Positions 1 through 7,200 are shown, counted from the first letter of the stretch. The stretch is 20,604 bases of DNA from DAOMOP01 sp035444405 (GCA_035444405.1 DAOMOP010000053.1:1-20604), one strand, 5' to 3'. A program made the numbers and translations. Notes: generated from the letters alone by a model not told the origin.

Positions 1-347
1 GCTGGGTCGAACAGGGCATCGGCTGCTCCAAGGTGCCCGACATCAACAACGTCGGACTGATGGAAGACCGCGCGACGCTGCGCATCTCGAGCCAGCACAT
101 TGCCAACTGGCTGCGCCACGGCGTCGTCAGCGAGGTCCAGGTGCGCGAAACGCTCGAGCGCATGGCCGCAGTCGTCGATCGCCAGAACGCGGCCGATCCC
201 GCCTATCGACCGATGGCTCCGGAGTTCGAGCGCTCGCAGGCCTTCCGGGCCGCCAGCGACCTCGTCTTCAAGGGCTGCGAGCAGCCCAGCGGCTACACCG
301 AGCCGCTGCTGCACCACTGGCGCCAGGTCGCCAAGGCGAAGGCCTGA
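1..347 (+). CDS. glcB: Malate synthase G, C-terminal fragment
   Basis: Malate synthase G condenses glyoxylate with acetyl-CoA to give malate in the cytoplasm. The gene is cut by the left edge; the open frame starts at base 3 and about 114 C-terminal residues remain, out of roughly 720 in the family. Seen: the segment containing GIGCSKVPDINNVGLMEDRA and then RISSQHIANWLRHGV, followed by VDRQNA, YRPMAP and the closing GYTEPLLH. These match the C-terminal helical plug of the G isoform (GlcB) rather than the shorter A isoform (AceB). The stop at 345-347 is followed by two inverted repeats, the second a good terminator. The isoform call rests on remembered family motifs. The main catalytic residues lie outside the window, so activity cannot be judged here. 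Confidence 0.93.
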   Translation, partial: WVEQGIGCSKVPDINNVGLMEDRATLRISSQHIANWLRHGVVSEVQVRETLERMAAVVDRQNAADPAYRPMAPEFERSQAFRAASDLVFKGCEQPSGYTEPLLHHWRQVAKAKA

Positions 348-360
348 GCGAGACGCTCGG

Positions 361-401
361 CCGTTGCGTTGCGGGAATGATGCGCCACCGCAGCGCAACG
401 G
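361..401. repeat. Long inverted repeat after glcB
   Basis: The 14-base arms at 361-374 and 388-401 pair completely, with one G-T wobble, around a 13-base loop. It starts 13 bases after the glcB stop. There is no T tract after it, so it may protect the glcB mRNA 3' end or act as a first-stage stem ahead of the terminator at 426-450. Confidence 0.6.
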
Positions 402-425
402 CTGTCGCGCTCGAGCGTGAAATCG

Positions 426-450
426 TGGCGCCCCTCGCGGGCGCCATTTT
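426..450 (+). terminator. Rho-independent terminator of glcB
   Basis: TGGCGCCC at 426-433 pairs perfectly with GGGCGCCA at 439-446 around a five-base loop, followed by TTTT at 447-450. The stem is strong and the T run short. It separates glcB from lrgA, so the two are probably transcribed apart. Confidence 0.75.
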
Positions 451-542
451 GTCGCTCCGACGCCTCGCGATACAGCATACGGGCATGACGCAGGCGCGTG
501 CCGCGTGAATAATGTGAGCCTCGGATCGATGGCGGAGCTGAC

Positions 543-902
543 ATGATCGGTGCTCTGACACTGTTGCTGGTCTACCAGCTCGTAGGGGAAGTCCTGGTGC
601 GCGGCTTCGCGCTGCCCGTTCCCGGTCCGGTGGTCGGCATGGGGCTGCTGTTCGCCACGCTGATCGCACGCAACGGACCCGCGCCGGCGCTGCACGGCAC
701 CGCCAACGGGCTGCTGCAGCATCTGTCGCTGCTGTTCGTGCCGGCCGGCACCGGCGTGATGCTGCACTTTCAGCGGCTGGCCGACGAATGGCTGCCGCTG
801 GTCGTCGCGCTGGCCGCGAGCACCGTGCTGTCGATCGCCGTCTCGGCGCTGCTGCTCGAGGCGCTGACACGGCGCGCCCGTGGCCGGAGGGACCGATCAT
901 GA
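543..902 (+). CDS. lrgA: LrgA/CidA family membrane protein
   Basis: This is a small inner-membrane protein of 119 residues, typical of the LrgA/CidA family. It is almost wholly hydrophobic, with about four membrane segments (roughly residues 3-20, 28-44, 58-75 and 82-106). The family-typical PVPGPVVGMGLLF stretch at about 25-37 and the FVPAGTG motif near 66-72 are visible. The ATG at 543 is preceded by a GGCGGAG ribosome-binding site. The stop overlaps the lrgB start by four bases (ATGA), indicating translational coupling. Known of the family: LrgA and LrgB act together. They were first described as holin-like regulators of murein hydrolases. Relatives have since been linked to pyruvate uptake, and the plant plastid fusion PLGG1 carries glycolate and glycerate. 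Position beside glcB makes a small-acid carrier plausible here (inference). The N-terminus is shorter than in some relatives. Confidence 0.88.
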   Translation: MIGALTLLLVYQLVGEVLVRGFALPVPGPVVGMGLLFATLIARNGPAPALHGTANGLLQHLSLLFVPAGTGVMLHFQRLADEWLPLVVALAASTVLSIAVSALLLEALTRRARGRRDRS

Positions 903-1630
903 GCCCGGAATTCGGCGAAATCTGGGTCTATCTGTCGACGACGCCGCTGCTCGGTCTGACCCTGACGCTGCTCGCCTATCAGGCGGCTTGGTGGCTGTAC
1001 CAGCGCGCCAACCAGCATCCGCTGGTGAATCCCGTCCTCATCGCAGTGGCGATGCTCGTCGCCGTGCTGACGCTGACCGACACGCACTACGACACCTATT
1101 TCGACGGCGCACAGTTCGTGCACTTCCTGCTCGGGCCGGCCACCGTCGCGCTCGCGATCCCGCTCCACGCACAATGGCAGCGCCTGCGGGCGATGCTCGT
1201 GCCGCTGCTGCTGACGCTCGTGGTCGGCTCGCTGACGGCCGCGCTGTCGGCGGTCGGCATTGCCGCGGCGCTCGGCGCCAGCCGCGAGTCGATGATGTCG
1301 CTCGCACCGAAGAGCGTCACCACCCCGATCGCGATGGGCATCGCCGAAGGCCTGGGCGGGCTCGCCTCGCTGACCGCCGTGCTCGTGATCATCACCGGCA
1401 TTCTCGGCGCCGTCTGCGCACGCTTCATCTACCAGGCGTTGCGCATCGACGACCACGCGGTGCGCGGCTTCGCGATCGGGCTGGCCTCGCACGGCATCGG
1501 CACCGCGCGCGCCTTCCAGGTCAGCGAACAGGCCGGCGTCTTCGCGGCGCTGGCGATGGGGCTCAATGCACTCGTCACGGCGCTGACGCTGCCGTGGATC
1601 GCGCCATGGCTCGCCGCCGTGCTTTCCTGA
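899..1630 (+). CDS. lrgB: LrgB/CidB family membrane protein
   Basis: This is the larger partner of LrgA, 243 residues, an integral membrane protein with several hydrophobic segments throughout. Seen: the family motif SVTTPIAMGIAEGLGG around residues 139-154, and the small-residue-rich GIGTARAFQ segment near 199-207, both typical LrgB signatures. The start chosen is the ATG at 899, which overlaps the lrgA stop and has GGAGG at 886-890. An upstream in-frame extension lies inside lrgA and lacks its own binding site. LrgB is the conserved core of the pair and corresponds to the C-terminal half of the plant glycolate/glycerate carrier PLGG1. No terminator is visible in the 79 bases before the next gene, so read-through into the EF-G-like gene is possible. 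Substrate and direction of transport are unknown. Confidence 0.9.
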   Translation: MSPEFGEIWVYLSTTPLLGLTLTLLAYQAAWWLYQRANQHPLVNPVLIAVAMLVAVLTLTDTHYDTYFDGAQFVHFLLGPATVALAIPLHAQWQRLRAMLVPLLLTLVVGSLTAALSAVGIAAALGASRESMMSLAPKSVTTPIAMGIAEGLGGLASLTAVLVIITGILGAVCARFIYQALRIDDHAVRGFAIGLASHGIGTARAFQVSEQAGVFAALAMGLNALVTALTLPWIAPWLAAVLS

Positions 1631-1709
1631 GCGCCGCCGCGCAACCGTTGCGCACAGTGGCCGAGAGGGGGAAACTGTCGGCAAACAACGACGGCGGGAG
1701 GACATCACC

Positions 1710-3755
1710 ATGACACCGAACTCGGTCCACGACATCCGCAACGTCGCCCTGCTCGGGCACGCGGGCAGCGGCAAGACCTCGCTGCTCGAAGCGCTGCTCG
1801 CGGCGGCCGGCGAGATCGGCACGGCCGGCAGCGTCGAGCGCGGCACCACGCTCGCCGACTACGACCCGCAGGAAAAGGAGATGGGCCACTCGCTGTCGAC
1901 GTCGATCGCACACCTCGAGTGGGCCGGGCACTGGATCAACCTGCTCGACACGCCCGGACTGCCCGACCTCGCCGGCCGGGCGCTGCAGGCGCTGCCGGCG
2001 GTCGACACCGCGGCGGTCGTGGTCAGCGCGCAGTCCGGCATCGAGAGCGGCACGCGGCGCATGATGAGCGCGGCGGCCGACAAGTGCCGGCTCGTCATCG
2101 TCTCCAAGGTCGACGCCAACAGCGTCGATTTCGAAGCGCTGCTGGCCTCGCTCTGCGACGCCTTCGGTCGCGAGTGCCTGCCGATCAACCTGCCCGGTCC
2201 GCACGGAGAGAGCGTCCTCGACTGCTTCTTCGCACCGGACGAGGCGGCCGAGCCGGCATTCTCGTCCGTGCGTGCCGCCCACGACGCCATCGTCGATCAG
2301 GTCGTCGAGCTCGACGAGGCGCTGATGGCCGCCTATCTCGAGCAGAGCGAGTCGCTCGACCCCGAGCAGTTGCACGACCCGTTCGAGAAGGCGCTGCGCG
2401 AAGGGCACCTGATTCCGGTGTGCTTCGTGTCCGCGCGCACCGGGGCCGGCGTGCCGCAGTTGCTCGACATCCTCGGCCGCCTCATGCCCGACCCCACCGA
2501 AGGCAATCCGCCGCGTTTTCTGAAGGGCGAAGGCGAGCAGGCCGAACCGGTCGAGGTCGTGCCCGAACCCGATCGCCACGCGATCGCACACGTGTTCCAG
2601 GTCGCCAACGATCCGTTCCGCGGCAAGCTCGGCATCTTCCGCATCCACCAGGGCACCATCACACCGAACTCCCAACTCTTCATCGGCGATGGACGCAAGC
2701 CGTTCAAGGTCGCACACCTGTTGCGGCTGCAGGGCAAGAATCAGGTCGAAACACCGCTCGGCGTGCCGGGCGACATCTGCGCGGTGGCCCGCATCGACGA
2801 CATCCACCCCGATGCAGTGCTGCACGACTCGCACGACGAGGACTACTACCACCTGATCTCGCCGCGCTATCCGCAGCCGGTGTTCGGCCTTGCGCTGATT
2901 CCGCAGAAGCACGGCGACGAGCAGAAGCTCTCCGAGGCGCTCGTGCGCCTGCAGGACGAGGATCCGTGCCTGAGCGTCGACTTCGATCCGCGCAGCCGCA
3001 ACATCGTCGTGCGCGGTCTCGGCGAGTTGCACCTGCGCATCGTGCTCGAGCAGCTGCGCACGCGCTGGAACCTGCAGCTCGACACGGCGGCGCCGACGAT
3101 CCCGTATCGCGAGACGATCACCGGCGCAGCCGAAGCGCGTTACCGTCACAAGAAGCAGAGCGGCGGCGCAGGCCAGTTCGGCGAGGTCGCGTTGCGCGTC
3201 GAAGCTCTCGAGCGTGGCGCCGGCATCGAGCTCGGCAACGAGGTCAAGGGCGGCGCGATCCCGACCAACTTCCTGCCGGCGGTCGAAAAAGGGGTGCGTC
3301 AGGCACTCGCCGAAGGCGCATTGGCCGGCTTCCCGGTGCAGGACGTGCGCGTCGTGCTGGTCGACGGCAAGCACCACGCGGTCGACTCGAACGAGGTGTC
3401 GTTCGTGACGGCCGGTCGCCACGCCACGCTCGAAGCCCTGCTCGGCGCGCGTCCGATCGTGCTCGAGCCGTTGCTCGAGGTCAGCGTGAAGCTGCAGGAG
3501 CAGTACTTCGGCGAGATCAGCGCGGAGCTCTCCGGCCGGCGCGGCCGGCTGACCAACACCGAGAGCCCGGCGCCCGGCTGGACCCGCATCACGGCGATCG
3601 TGCCGATGGCCGAGATGGAAGGCTTCGAATCACGACTGAAGGCAATCTGCGCCGGCGACAGCGAATTCACGATGACCGCAGCCGGCCACGAGCCGGCACC
3701 GAACGACGTGCAGCAGCGGCTTGCACGCGACTACGCGAACCGCCACACGACCTGA
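1710..3755 (+). CDS. Elongation factor G-like translational GTPase (EF-G paralogue)
   Basis: This 681-residue protein has EF-G domain order: GTPase domain (about 10-270), beta-barrel domain II (about 285-385), then domains III to V, including the KQSGGAGQFGEV stretch that opens domain IV. Seen: P-loop GHAGSGKTS at 16-24 and DTPG at 80-83. The usual NKMD is replaced by SKVD at 132-135, and the usual GITI of switch I reads GHSL (59-62). These features and the length just below that of true EF-G (about 700) fit the EF-G-like/FusA2 subfamily, not the essential FusA, which is normally in the str operon. Family members bind ribosomes or GTP, but their role is poorly settled. The ATG at 1710 follows a clear GGGAGGA site. 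Downstream, only 64 bases separate it from a DUF4212 gene. Confidence 0.88.
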   Translation: MTPNSVHDIRNVALLGHAGSGKTSLLEALLAAAGEIGTAGSVERGTTLADYDPQEKEMGHSLSTSIAHLEWAGHWINLLDTPGLPDLAGRALQALPAVDTAAVVVSAQSGIESGTRRMMSAAADKCRLVIVSKVDANSVDFEALLASLCDAFGRECLPINLPGPHGESVLDCFFAPDEAAEPAFSSVRAAHDAIVDQVVELDEALMAAYLEQSESLDPEQLHDPFEKALREGHLIPVCFVSARTGAGVPQLLDILGRLMPDPTEGNPPRFLKGEGEQAEPVEVVPEPDRHAIAHVFQVANDPFRGKLGIFRIHQGTITPNSQLFIGDGRKPFKVAHLLRLQGKNQVETPLGVPGDICAVARIDDIHPDAVLHDSHDEDYYHLISPRYPQPVFGLALIPQKHGDEQKLSEALVRLQDEDPCLSVDFDPRSRNIVVRGLGELHLRIVLEQLRTRWNLQLDTAAPTIPYRETITGAAEARYRHKKQSGGAGQFGEVALRVEALERGAGIELGNEVKGGAIPTNFLPAVEKGVRQALAEGALAGFPVQDVRVVLVDGKHHAVDSNEVSFVTAGRHATLEALLGARPIVLEPLLEVSVKLQEQYFGEISAELSGRRGRLTNTESPAPGWTRITAIVPMAEMEGFESRLKAICAGDSEFTMTAAGHEPAPNDVQQRLARDYANRHTT

Positions 3756-3819
3756 ACTGCGCCGCGCCGCGGCGGCAGCGCACCACCGAACCGACGCCGC
3801 GACGGCGGCACCCGAACGG

Positions 3820-4083
3820 ATGAAACTGACACCACGGCAACGCGCCTACTGGCGCCTGAACCTGTACCTGACCACGGGCCTGCTCGCGGTCTGGTTCGGC
3901 ATCACCTTCGTCACCGGCTATTTCGCGCGCCCGCTCAACGAATACACGCTGTTCGGCTTTCCGTTCGCGTTCTACGTGTTTTCGCAGGGTGCGTTGCTGG
4001 TGTTCCTGCTGATCGTCGGCGTTTATGTATGGGTCATGAACCGGCTCGATCGGCGTTTCGGCGTCGCCGAGCGCAGGCGCTGA
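3820..4083 (+). CDS. Orphan DUF4212 small membrane protein (solute-symporter small-subunit type)
   Basis: An 87-residue protein with two membrane segments (about 12-32 and 42-70) and the family pattern: aromatic-rich YWRLNLYLT start, LLAVWFGITFVTGYFA, then FGFPFAFYVFSQG and a VWVMNRLDRRFG tail. It is clearly homologous to the second DUF4212 gene at 6680-6940, with the same layout of YW, VWF, GFPF/GYPLGF, QG and DR. Such proteins normally precede a sodium:solute symporter gene and are thought to be its small subunit. Here no symporter follows; the next gene is on the opposite strand. The start is set at the ATG at 3820, where family homology begins; the upstream in-frame stretch is low-complexity and overlaps the GTPase gene. 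Its binding site is weak. Whether it serves a symporter elsewhere is unknown. Confidence 0.85.
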   Translation: MKLTPRQRAYWRLNLYLTTGLLAVWFGITFVTGYFARPLNEYTLFGFPFAFYVFSQGALLVFLLIVGVYVWVMNRLDRRFGVAERRR

Positions 4084-4222
4084 CCACGCCGCGCCGCTGC
4101 ACCCGGGGCCGCCCAGGCGCCGACGGCGGCCACATTCGTGTCGGACACGGGGGCGAAAAGCGCAACACCGGGGTCGCCCTGGCCGCCGCACGTGCCGCGA
4201 CGAGCGTGCGCGTCGCCGCGGG

Positions 4223-4248
4223 CGGGCGGGATTACCCTTTCCCGCCCG
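4223..4248 (-). terminator. GC-rich hairpin spanning a stop codon
   Basis: CGGGCGGG at 4223-4230 and CCCGCCCG at 4241-4248 form a perfect eight-pair stem around a ten-base loop. The TAA stop of the minus-strand membrane protein gene (4232-4234) lies in the loop. There is no T tract, so intrinsic termination is doubtful; mRNA end protection is an alternative. Confidence 0.4.
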
Positions 4249-4624
4249 ACGCCTGATCGACCTTGCCTTGCGCGGCCGCCTTGCGCGTCGCGAAATTGTG
4301 GGCGTGCCGGCTCAACGCGAAATCGGCGAACACCTTGCACCAGATCGTGATTCCGGCGATTGCGCTCCAGGTCTGGTACTCGACCTGCGCGAACAGCACC
4401 GACACGATCACCGCAACCGCGACGACGCCGCCGACCAGGTTGACCAGCGCCGAATACGGCGCGAATCGCGCCTGATCGGGCGGCGCCTCGCCGCGCCTGA
4501 GGGCGACCTCGGAAAAATCGCGCCGCACGATGATCCTCCAGGCGCGCCGCAGCCAGAAAAAAGCGATCGGAAACAGGGCCAGGAACAGGATCCAGGTCAT
4601 TGCAATGCTGATGTCGAACGCCAT
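4232..4624 (-). CDS. Hypothetical membrane protein, 130 aa
   Basis: I do not recognise this family. The protein has three hydrophobic segments (about residues 8-27, 58-80 and 85-102). A charged loop lies between the first two (about 28-55, with RRAWRIIVRRD and RRGE), and the C-terminal tail is basic and hydrophilic (HAHNFATRKAAAQGKVDQ). The start ATG at 4624 has a CGGAG site just upstream, and the amino acid make-up is that of a real membrane protein, not a shadow frame. It lies on the same strand as, and downstream of, the symporter operon. However, a strong terminator at 4681-4716 stands between them, so it probably has its own promoter. It faces the orphan DUF4212 gene tail to tail across 148 bases in which I see nothing but the hairpin at its own 3' end. 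Confidence 0.7.
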   Translation of the reverse strand: MAFDISIAMTWILFLALFPIAFFWLRRAWRIIVRRDFSEVALRRGEAPPDQARFAPYSALVNLVGGVVAVAVIVSVLFAQVEYQTWSAIAGITIWCKVFADFALSRHAHNFATRKAAAQGKVDQASGGKG

Positions 4625-4680
4625 GCGTTACTCCGCTTCTGCCCGCCAGCGGGCGGACCACTGCCGGACAAGGTGCCACA

Positions 4681-4716
4681 AAAGAAAAAACCCCGCCAGT
4701 CGCTCCGGCGGGGTTG
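4681..4716 (-). terminator. Rho-independent terminator of the symporter operon
   Basis: On the minus strand a nine-pair stem (AACCCCGCC at 4690-4698 against GGCGGGGTT at 4708-4716, nine-base loop) is followed by a long T run, seen on the plus strand as A-rich 4681-4691. It lies 135 bases beyond the symporter stop and is oriented to end that transcript. Confidence 0.85.
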
Positions 4717-4805
4717 GTGCAGCCTGACGGCTTCCACGAGGACGGCGCCACGCGCCGCTTGCCATCAGCCGCTCGAGAACACGCCGGGTCGTCCCCGCGC
4801 ATTCA

Positions 4806-4840
4806 GCCCCCTAGGGGGCGGGCCGGACTGTTCCCGGCCC
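4806..4840. repeat. Two adjacent GC-rich inverted repeats
   Basis: GCCCCCTAGGGGGC at 4806-4819 is a perfect 14-base palindrome. It is followed at once by GGGCCGG (4820-4826) and CCGGCCC (4834-4840), a seven-pair stem with a seven-base loop. They lie 11 to 45 bases past the symporter stop codon, upstream of the true terminator, and may stabilise the mRNA end. Confidence 0.5.
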
Positions 4841-4850
4841 CGGGCAGCCG

Positions 4851-6665
4851 TCAGTGCGCGTGGCTGCCGTCGACCGCCTTCGCACCGCGCGGGATGCGAA
4901 CGCTTTCGACCAGGTGCTGGATGTGATCCGGCGCCTTCTTCGTCACCTGCAGCACGATGACCGCGACGATGAAGTTCACCAATGCCCCGATCGCTCCGAA
5001 CGCTTCCGGCGTGATGCCGAAGAACGAGTTCGGACCGCCGATCAGATCGACGTACTCGGTGCCCTTGATGAAGAACAGGCCCTTGTGCGCGAACACGTAG
5101 AACAGCGTGACGCCCAGACCGGACAGCATGCCGGCGATGGCGCCTTCCTTGTTCATCGTCTTGCTGAAGATGCCCATCATGATGGCCGGGAACAGCGAGC
5201 TCGCCGCGATACCGAATGCGAGCGCCACGGTGCCCGCGGCGAAGCCCGGCGGGTTCAGACCCAGCCAGCCCGCGAACACGATTGCGACGGCCATCGCGAT
5301 CTTGCCCGCCATCAGCTCACCCTTCTCCGAGAGGTCCGGCATCAGCACGTTCTTGAGCAGGTCGTGCGACACCGCGGACGAGATCGCCAGCAGCAGCCCG
5401 GCCGCCGTCGACAGCGCCGCGGCAATACCGCCGGCCGCAACCAGCGCGATGACCCAGTTGGGCAGCAGCGCGATTTCCGGATTGGCGAGCACCATGATGT
5501 CGGCGTTGACCGTCAGCTCGTTGCCCTTCCAGCCGGCCGCCTCGGCGTTGGCCTTGGCTTCCGCATTGCCGGTCTTGTCGTTGTAGTACTGGATGCGGCC
5601 GTCGCCGTTCTTGTCTTCCCATTGCAGCAGACCGGTACGCTCCCAGCGACCCATCCACGCCGGGCGCTCGTCGTAGGCGAGGCTCGCCTCGGGCACGAAC
5701 ATGTCGCCGCCGGTAGCCGCCGCGCTGTTGACCGTCGCGTGCAGGTTGTACTTCGCCATCGCGGCCACGGCCGGAGCGGTCGTGTAGAGGATTGCGATGA
5801 ACACCAGCGCCCAGCCGGCCGAGCTGCGCGCGTCGGACACCTTCGGCACGGTGAAGAAGCGGATGATCACGTGCGGAAGACCCGCGGTGCCGATCATCAG
5901 CGACACGGTGTACACGAACATGTTGAGCGTGCTGCCGGGAACGGACGTGGTGTACTGGTTGAAGCCCAGATCGGTGACGACCTGATCGAGGCGCGCGAGC
6001 AGCGACACGTCCTGGCCCGAAAGGCCGGCGCCCAGACCCAGCTGCGGCAGCGGGTTGCCCGTCAGCGACAGCGAGATGAAGACCGCCGGCACGGTGTAGG
6101 CAGAGATCAGCACGACATACTGGGCGACCTGGGTGTAGGTGATGCCCTTCATGCCGCCGAACACCGCGTACGCGAACACGATGCCCATGCCGATATAGAT
6201 GCCCATCTCGTTGGTCACACCGAGGAAGCGCGAGAAGGTCACGCCGACGCCGGTCATCTGGCCGATCACGTAGGTGATCGACGCGACCAGCAGGCACAGG
6301 ACCGCGACGGTGCTGGCCGAGCTCGAGTAGAAGCGGTCGCCGATGAACTGCGGCACCGTGAACTTGCCGAACTTGCGCAGGTACGGGGCGAGCAGCATTG
6401 CGAGGATGACGTAGCCGCCGGTCCAGCCCATCAGGAACAGGCCGCCGCCGTAGCCCATGTTGGCGATCAGGCCGGCCATCGAGATGAACGAGGCCGCCGA
6501 CATCCAGTCGGCTGCGGTCGCCATGCCGTTGGTGACGGGATGCACGCCGCCGCCGGCCACATAGAATTCCTTGGTACTGCCCGCACGCGCCCACACCGCG
6601 ATGCCGATGTACAGCGCGAAGGACGCGCCGACGAACAGATACGTCATTAATTGCAGGTTATCCAT
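4851..6665 (-). CDS. Sodium:solute symporter, VC_2705/acetate permease-like
   Basis: This 604-residue integral membrane protein of the solute:sodium symporter (SSS) family probably moves a monocarboxylate such as acetate with Na+. Seen: more than ten hydrophobic segments, with early family signatures FYVAGGGVHPVTNGMATAAD (34-53), SFISMAGL (59-66) and GYGGGLFLMGW (71-81), as in ActP/YjcG. The RFFTVP motif lies at 269-274. A long hydrophilic loop at about 305-400 contains an EF-hand-like sequence, DKNGDGRIQYYN (351-362). Pairing with an upstream DUF4212 gene (14 bases between stop and start) is the hallmark of the VC_2705 subfamily and argues against classical ActP, whose partner is DUF485. The ATG at 6665 has a GAGGGG site. 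Substrate is inferred: glyoxylate-shunt genes nearby fit acetate or a similar acid. Confidence 0.92.
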   Translation of the reverse strand: MDNLQLMTYLFVGASFALYIGIAVWARAGSTKEFYVAGGGVHPVTNGMATAADWMSAASFISMAGLIANMGYGGGLFLMGWTGGYVILAMLLAPYLRKFGKFTVPQFIGDRFYSSSASTVAVLCLLVASITYVIGQMTGVGVTFSRFLGVTNEMGIYIGMGIVFAYAVFGGMKGITYTQVAQYVVLISAYTVPAVFISLSLTGNPLPQLGLGAGLSGQDVSLLARLDQVVTDLGFNQYTTSVPGSTLNMFVYTVSLMIGTAGLPHVIIRFFTVPKVSDARSSAGWALVFIAILYTTAPAVAAMAKYNLHATVNSAAATGGDMFVPEASLAYDERPAWMGRWERTGLLQWEDKNGDGRIQYYNDKTGNAEAKANAEAAGWKGNELTVNADIMVLANPEIALLPNWVIALVAAGGIAAALSTAAGLLLAISSAVSHDLLKNVLMPDLSEKGELMAGKIAMAVAIVFAGWLGLNPPGFAAGTVALAFGIAASSLFPAIMMGIFSKTMNKEGAIAGMLSGLGVTLFYVFAHKGLFFIKGTEYVDLIGGPNSFFGITPEAFGAIGALVNFIVAVIVLQVTKKAPDHIQHLVESVRIPRGAKAVDGSHAH

Positions 6666-6679
6666 GTATGCGGCCCCTC

Positions 6680-6940
6680 TTACTCTTCGTGAACGTCAAA
6701 TTGACGGTCGATGTCGCCCATCTTCTTCGCGTAGTAGAAAATGCACGCGATGAACACGTAGATCGACCCCTGATGGGCGAACCAGAACCCGAGCGGGTAG
6801 CCCCCCAGGTGGATGTTGTTGAGTGCCGGCGCGAACAGAATGCCGGCGCCGAACGACACCAGGAACCACACGGTCAGCACCTTGGCCAGCAGGCCAAGCG
6901 TCGCCTTCCAATAGCCTTCAGGATTGGCTTTGTTTTCCAT
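6680..6940 (-). CDS. DUF4212 small subunit of the solute symporter
   Basis: An 86-residue membrane protein with two membrane segments (about 17-37 and 47-69) and the full DUF4212 pattern: YWKATLGLL, VWFLVSFGAGILFAP, GGYPLGFWFAHQGSIYVFI and IDRQF near the end. It is the first gene of a two-gene operon with the symporter. The start ATG at 6940 has a strong GAGGAGA site. Members of this family are found next to SSS transporters and are thought to form the small subunit, perhaps aiding assembly or stability; direct proof is limited. A diverged second copy lies at 3820-4083. The 260 bases upstream are shared with the divergent universal stress protein gene and hold the operon's control region. Confidence 0.93.
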   Translation of the reverse strand: MENKANPEGYWKATLGLLAKVLTVWFLVSFGAGILFAPALNNIHLGGYPLGFWFAHQGSIYVFIACIFYYAKKMGDIDRQFDVHEE

Positions 6941-7011
6941 ACCGTCTCCTCGTAATTGACGTTACCCGGGCATGCGACCTGGACGGCCGCGAGCCCCCGA
7001 ACCACAAAAAC

Positions 7012-7060
7012 AGCAGGGTGATTATTCGTTCTTGATCTTACTCATTCCTTACAAGGCCCG
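7012..7060. promoter_or_regulatory. AT-rich patch between symporter operon and usp (divergent control region)
   Basis: Within the 260-base divergent spacer, 7012-7060 is markedly AT-richer than its surroundings, with ATTATTC, TTGATCTTAC and CATTCCTTAC. I find no convincing sigma-70 pair or sigma-54 GG/GC pair on either strand, so only a regulatory region is claimed, not exact boxes. Confidence 0.3.
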
Positions 7061-7200
7061 GATTGACGTGGAATCCGGCCCGAATGCATCCGCGCGGTCC
7101 CTCGCGGCGACGCGCGGCGCGGTACGCGCTCGGAACTTCGTGCCGGCGGCCGGCAGTGATACGCTTGCAGCCGATCTCCAATCCGGCACGAGGAGTACCG

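Noticed and set aside
1575..3422. A 615-codon minus-strand frame opposite the EF-G-like gene
   Set aside because: Composition is that of a GC-rich antisense frame, with no recognisable motif; the plus strand carries a full GTPase with P-loop and DTPG.
4854..6650. A 598-codon open frame on the plus strand opposite the symporter gene
   Set aside because: Its product is rich in Arg, His, Asp and Ala with no domain pattern; it is the antisense shadow of a high-GC gene whose minus-strand product is a clear symporter.
4851..6940. Assignment of the symporter operon as classical ActP with DUF485
   Set aside because: The small partner has the DUF4212 pattern (GGYPLGFWFAHQGS, IDRQF), which marks the VC_2705-type symporter group instead.
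6941..7200. A sigma-54 promoter for the symporter operon
   Set aside because: I looked for the GG/GC pair at -24/-12 on both strands and found no acceptable match.
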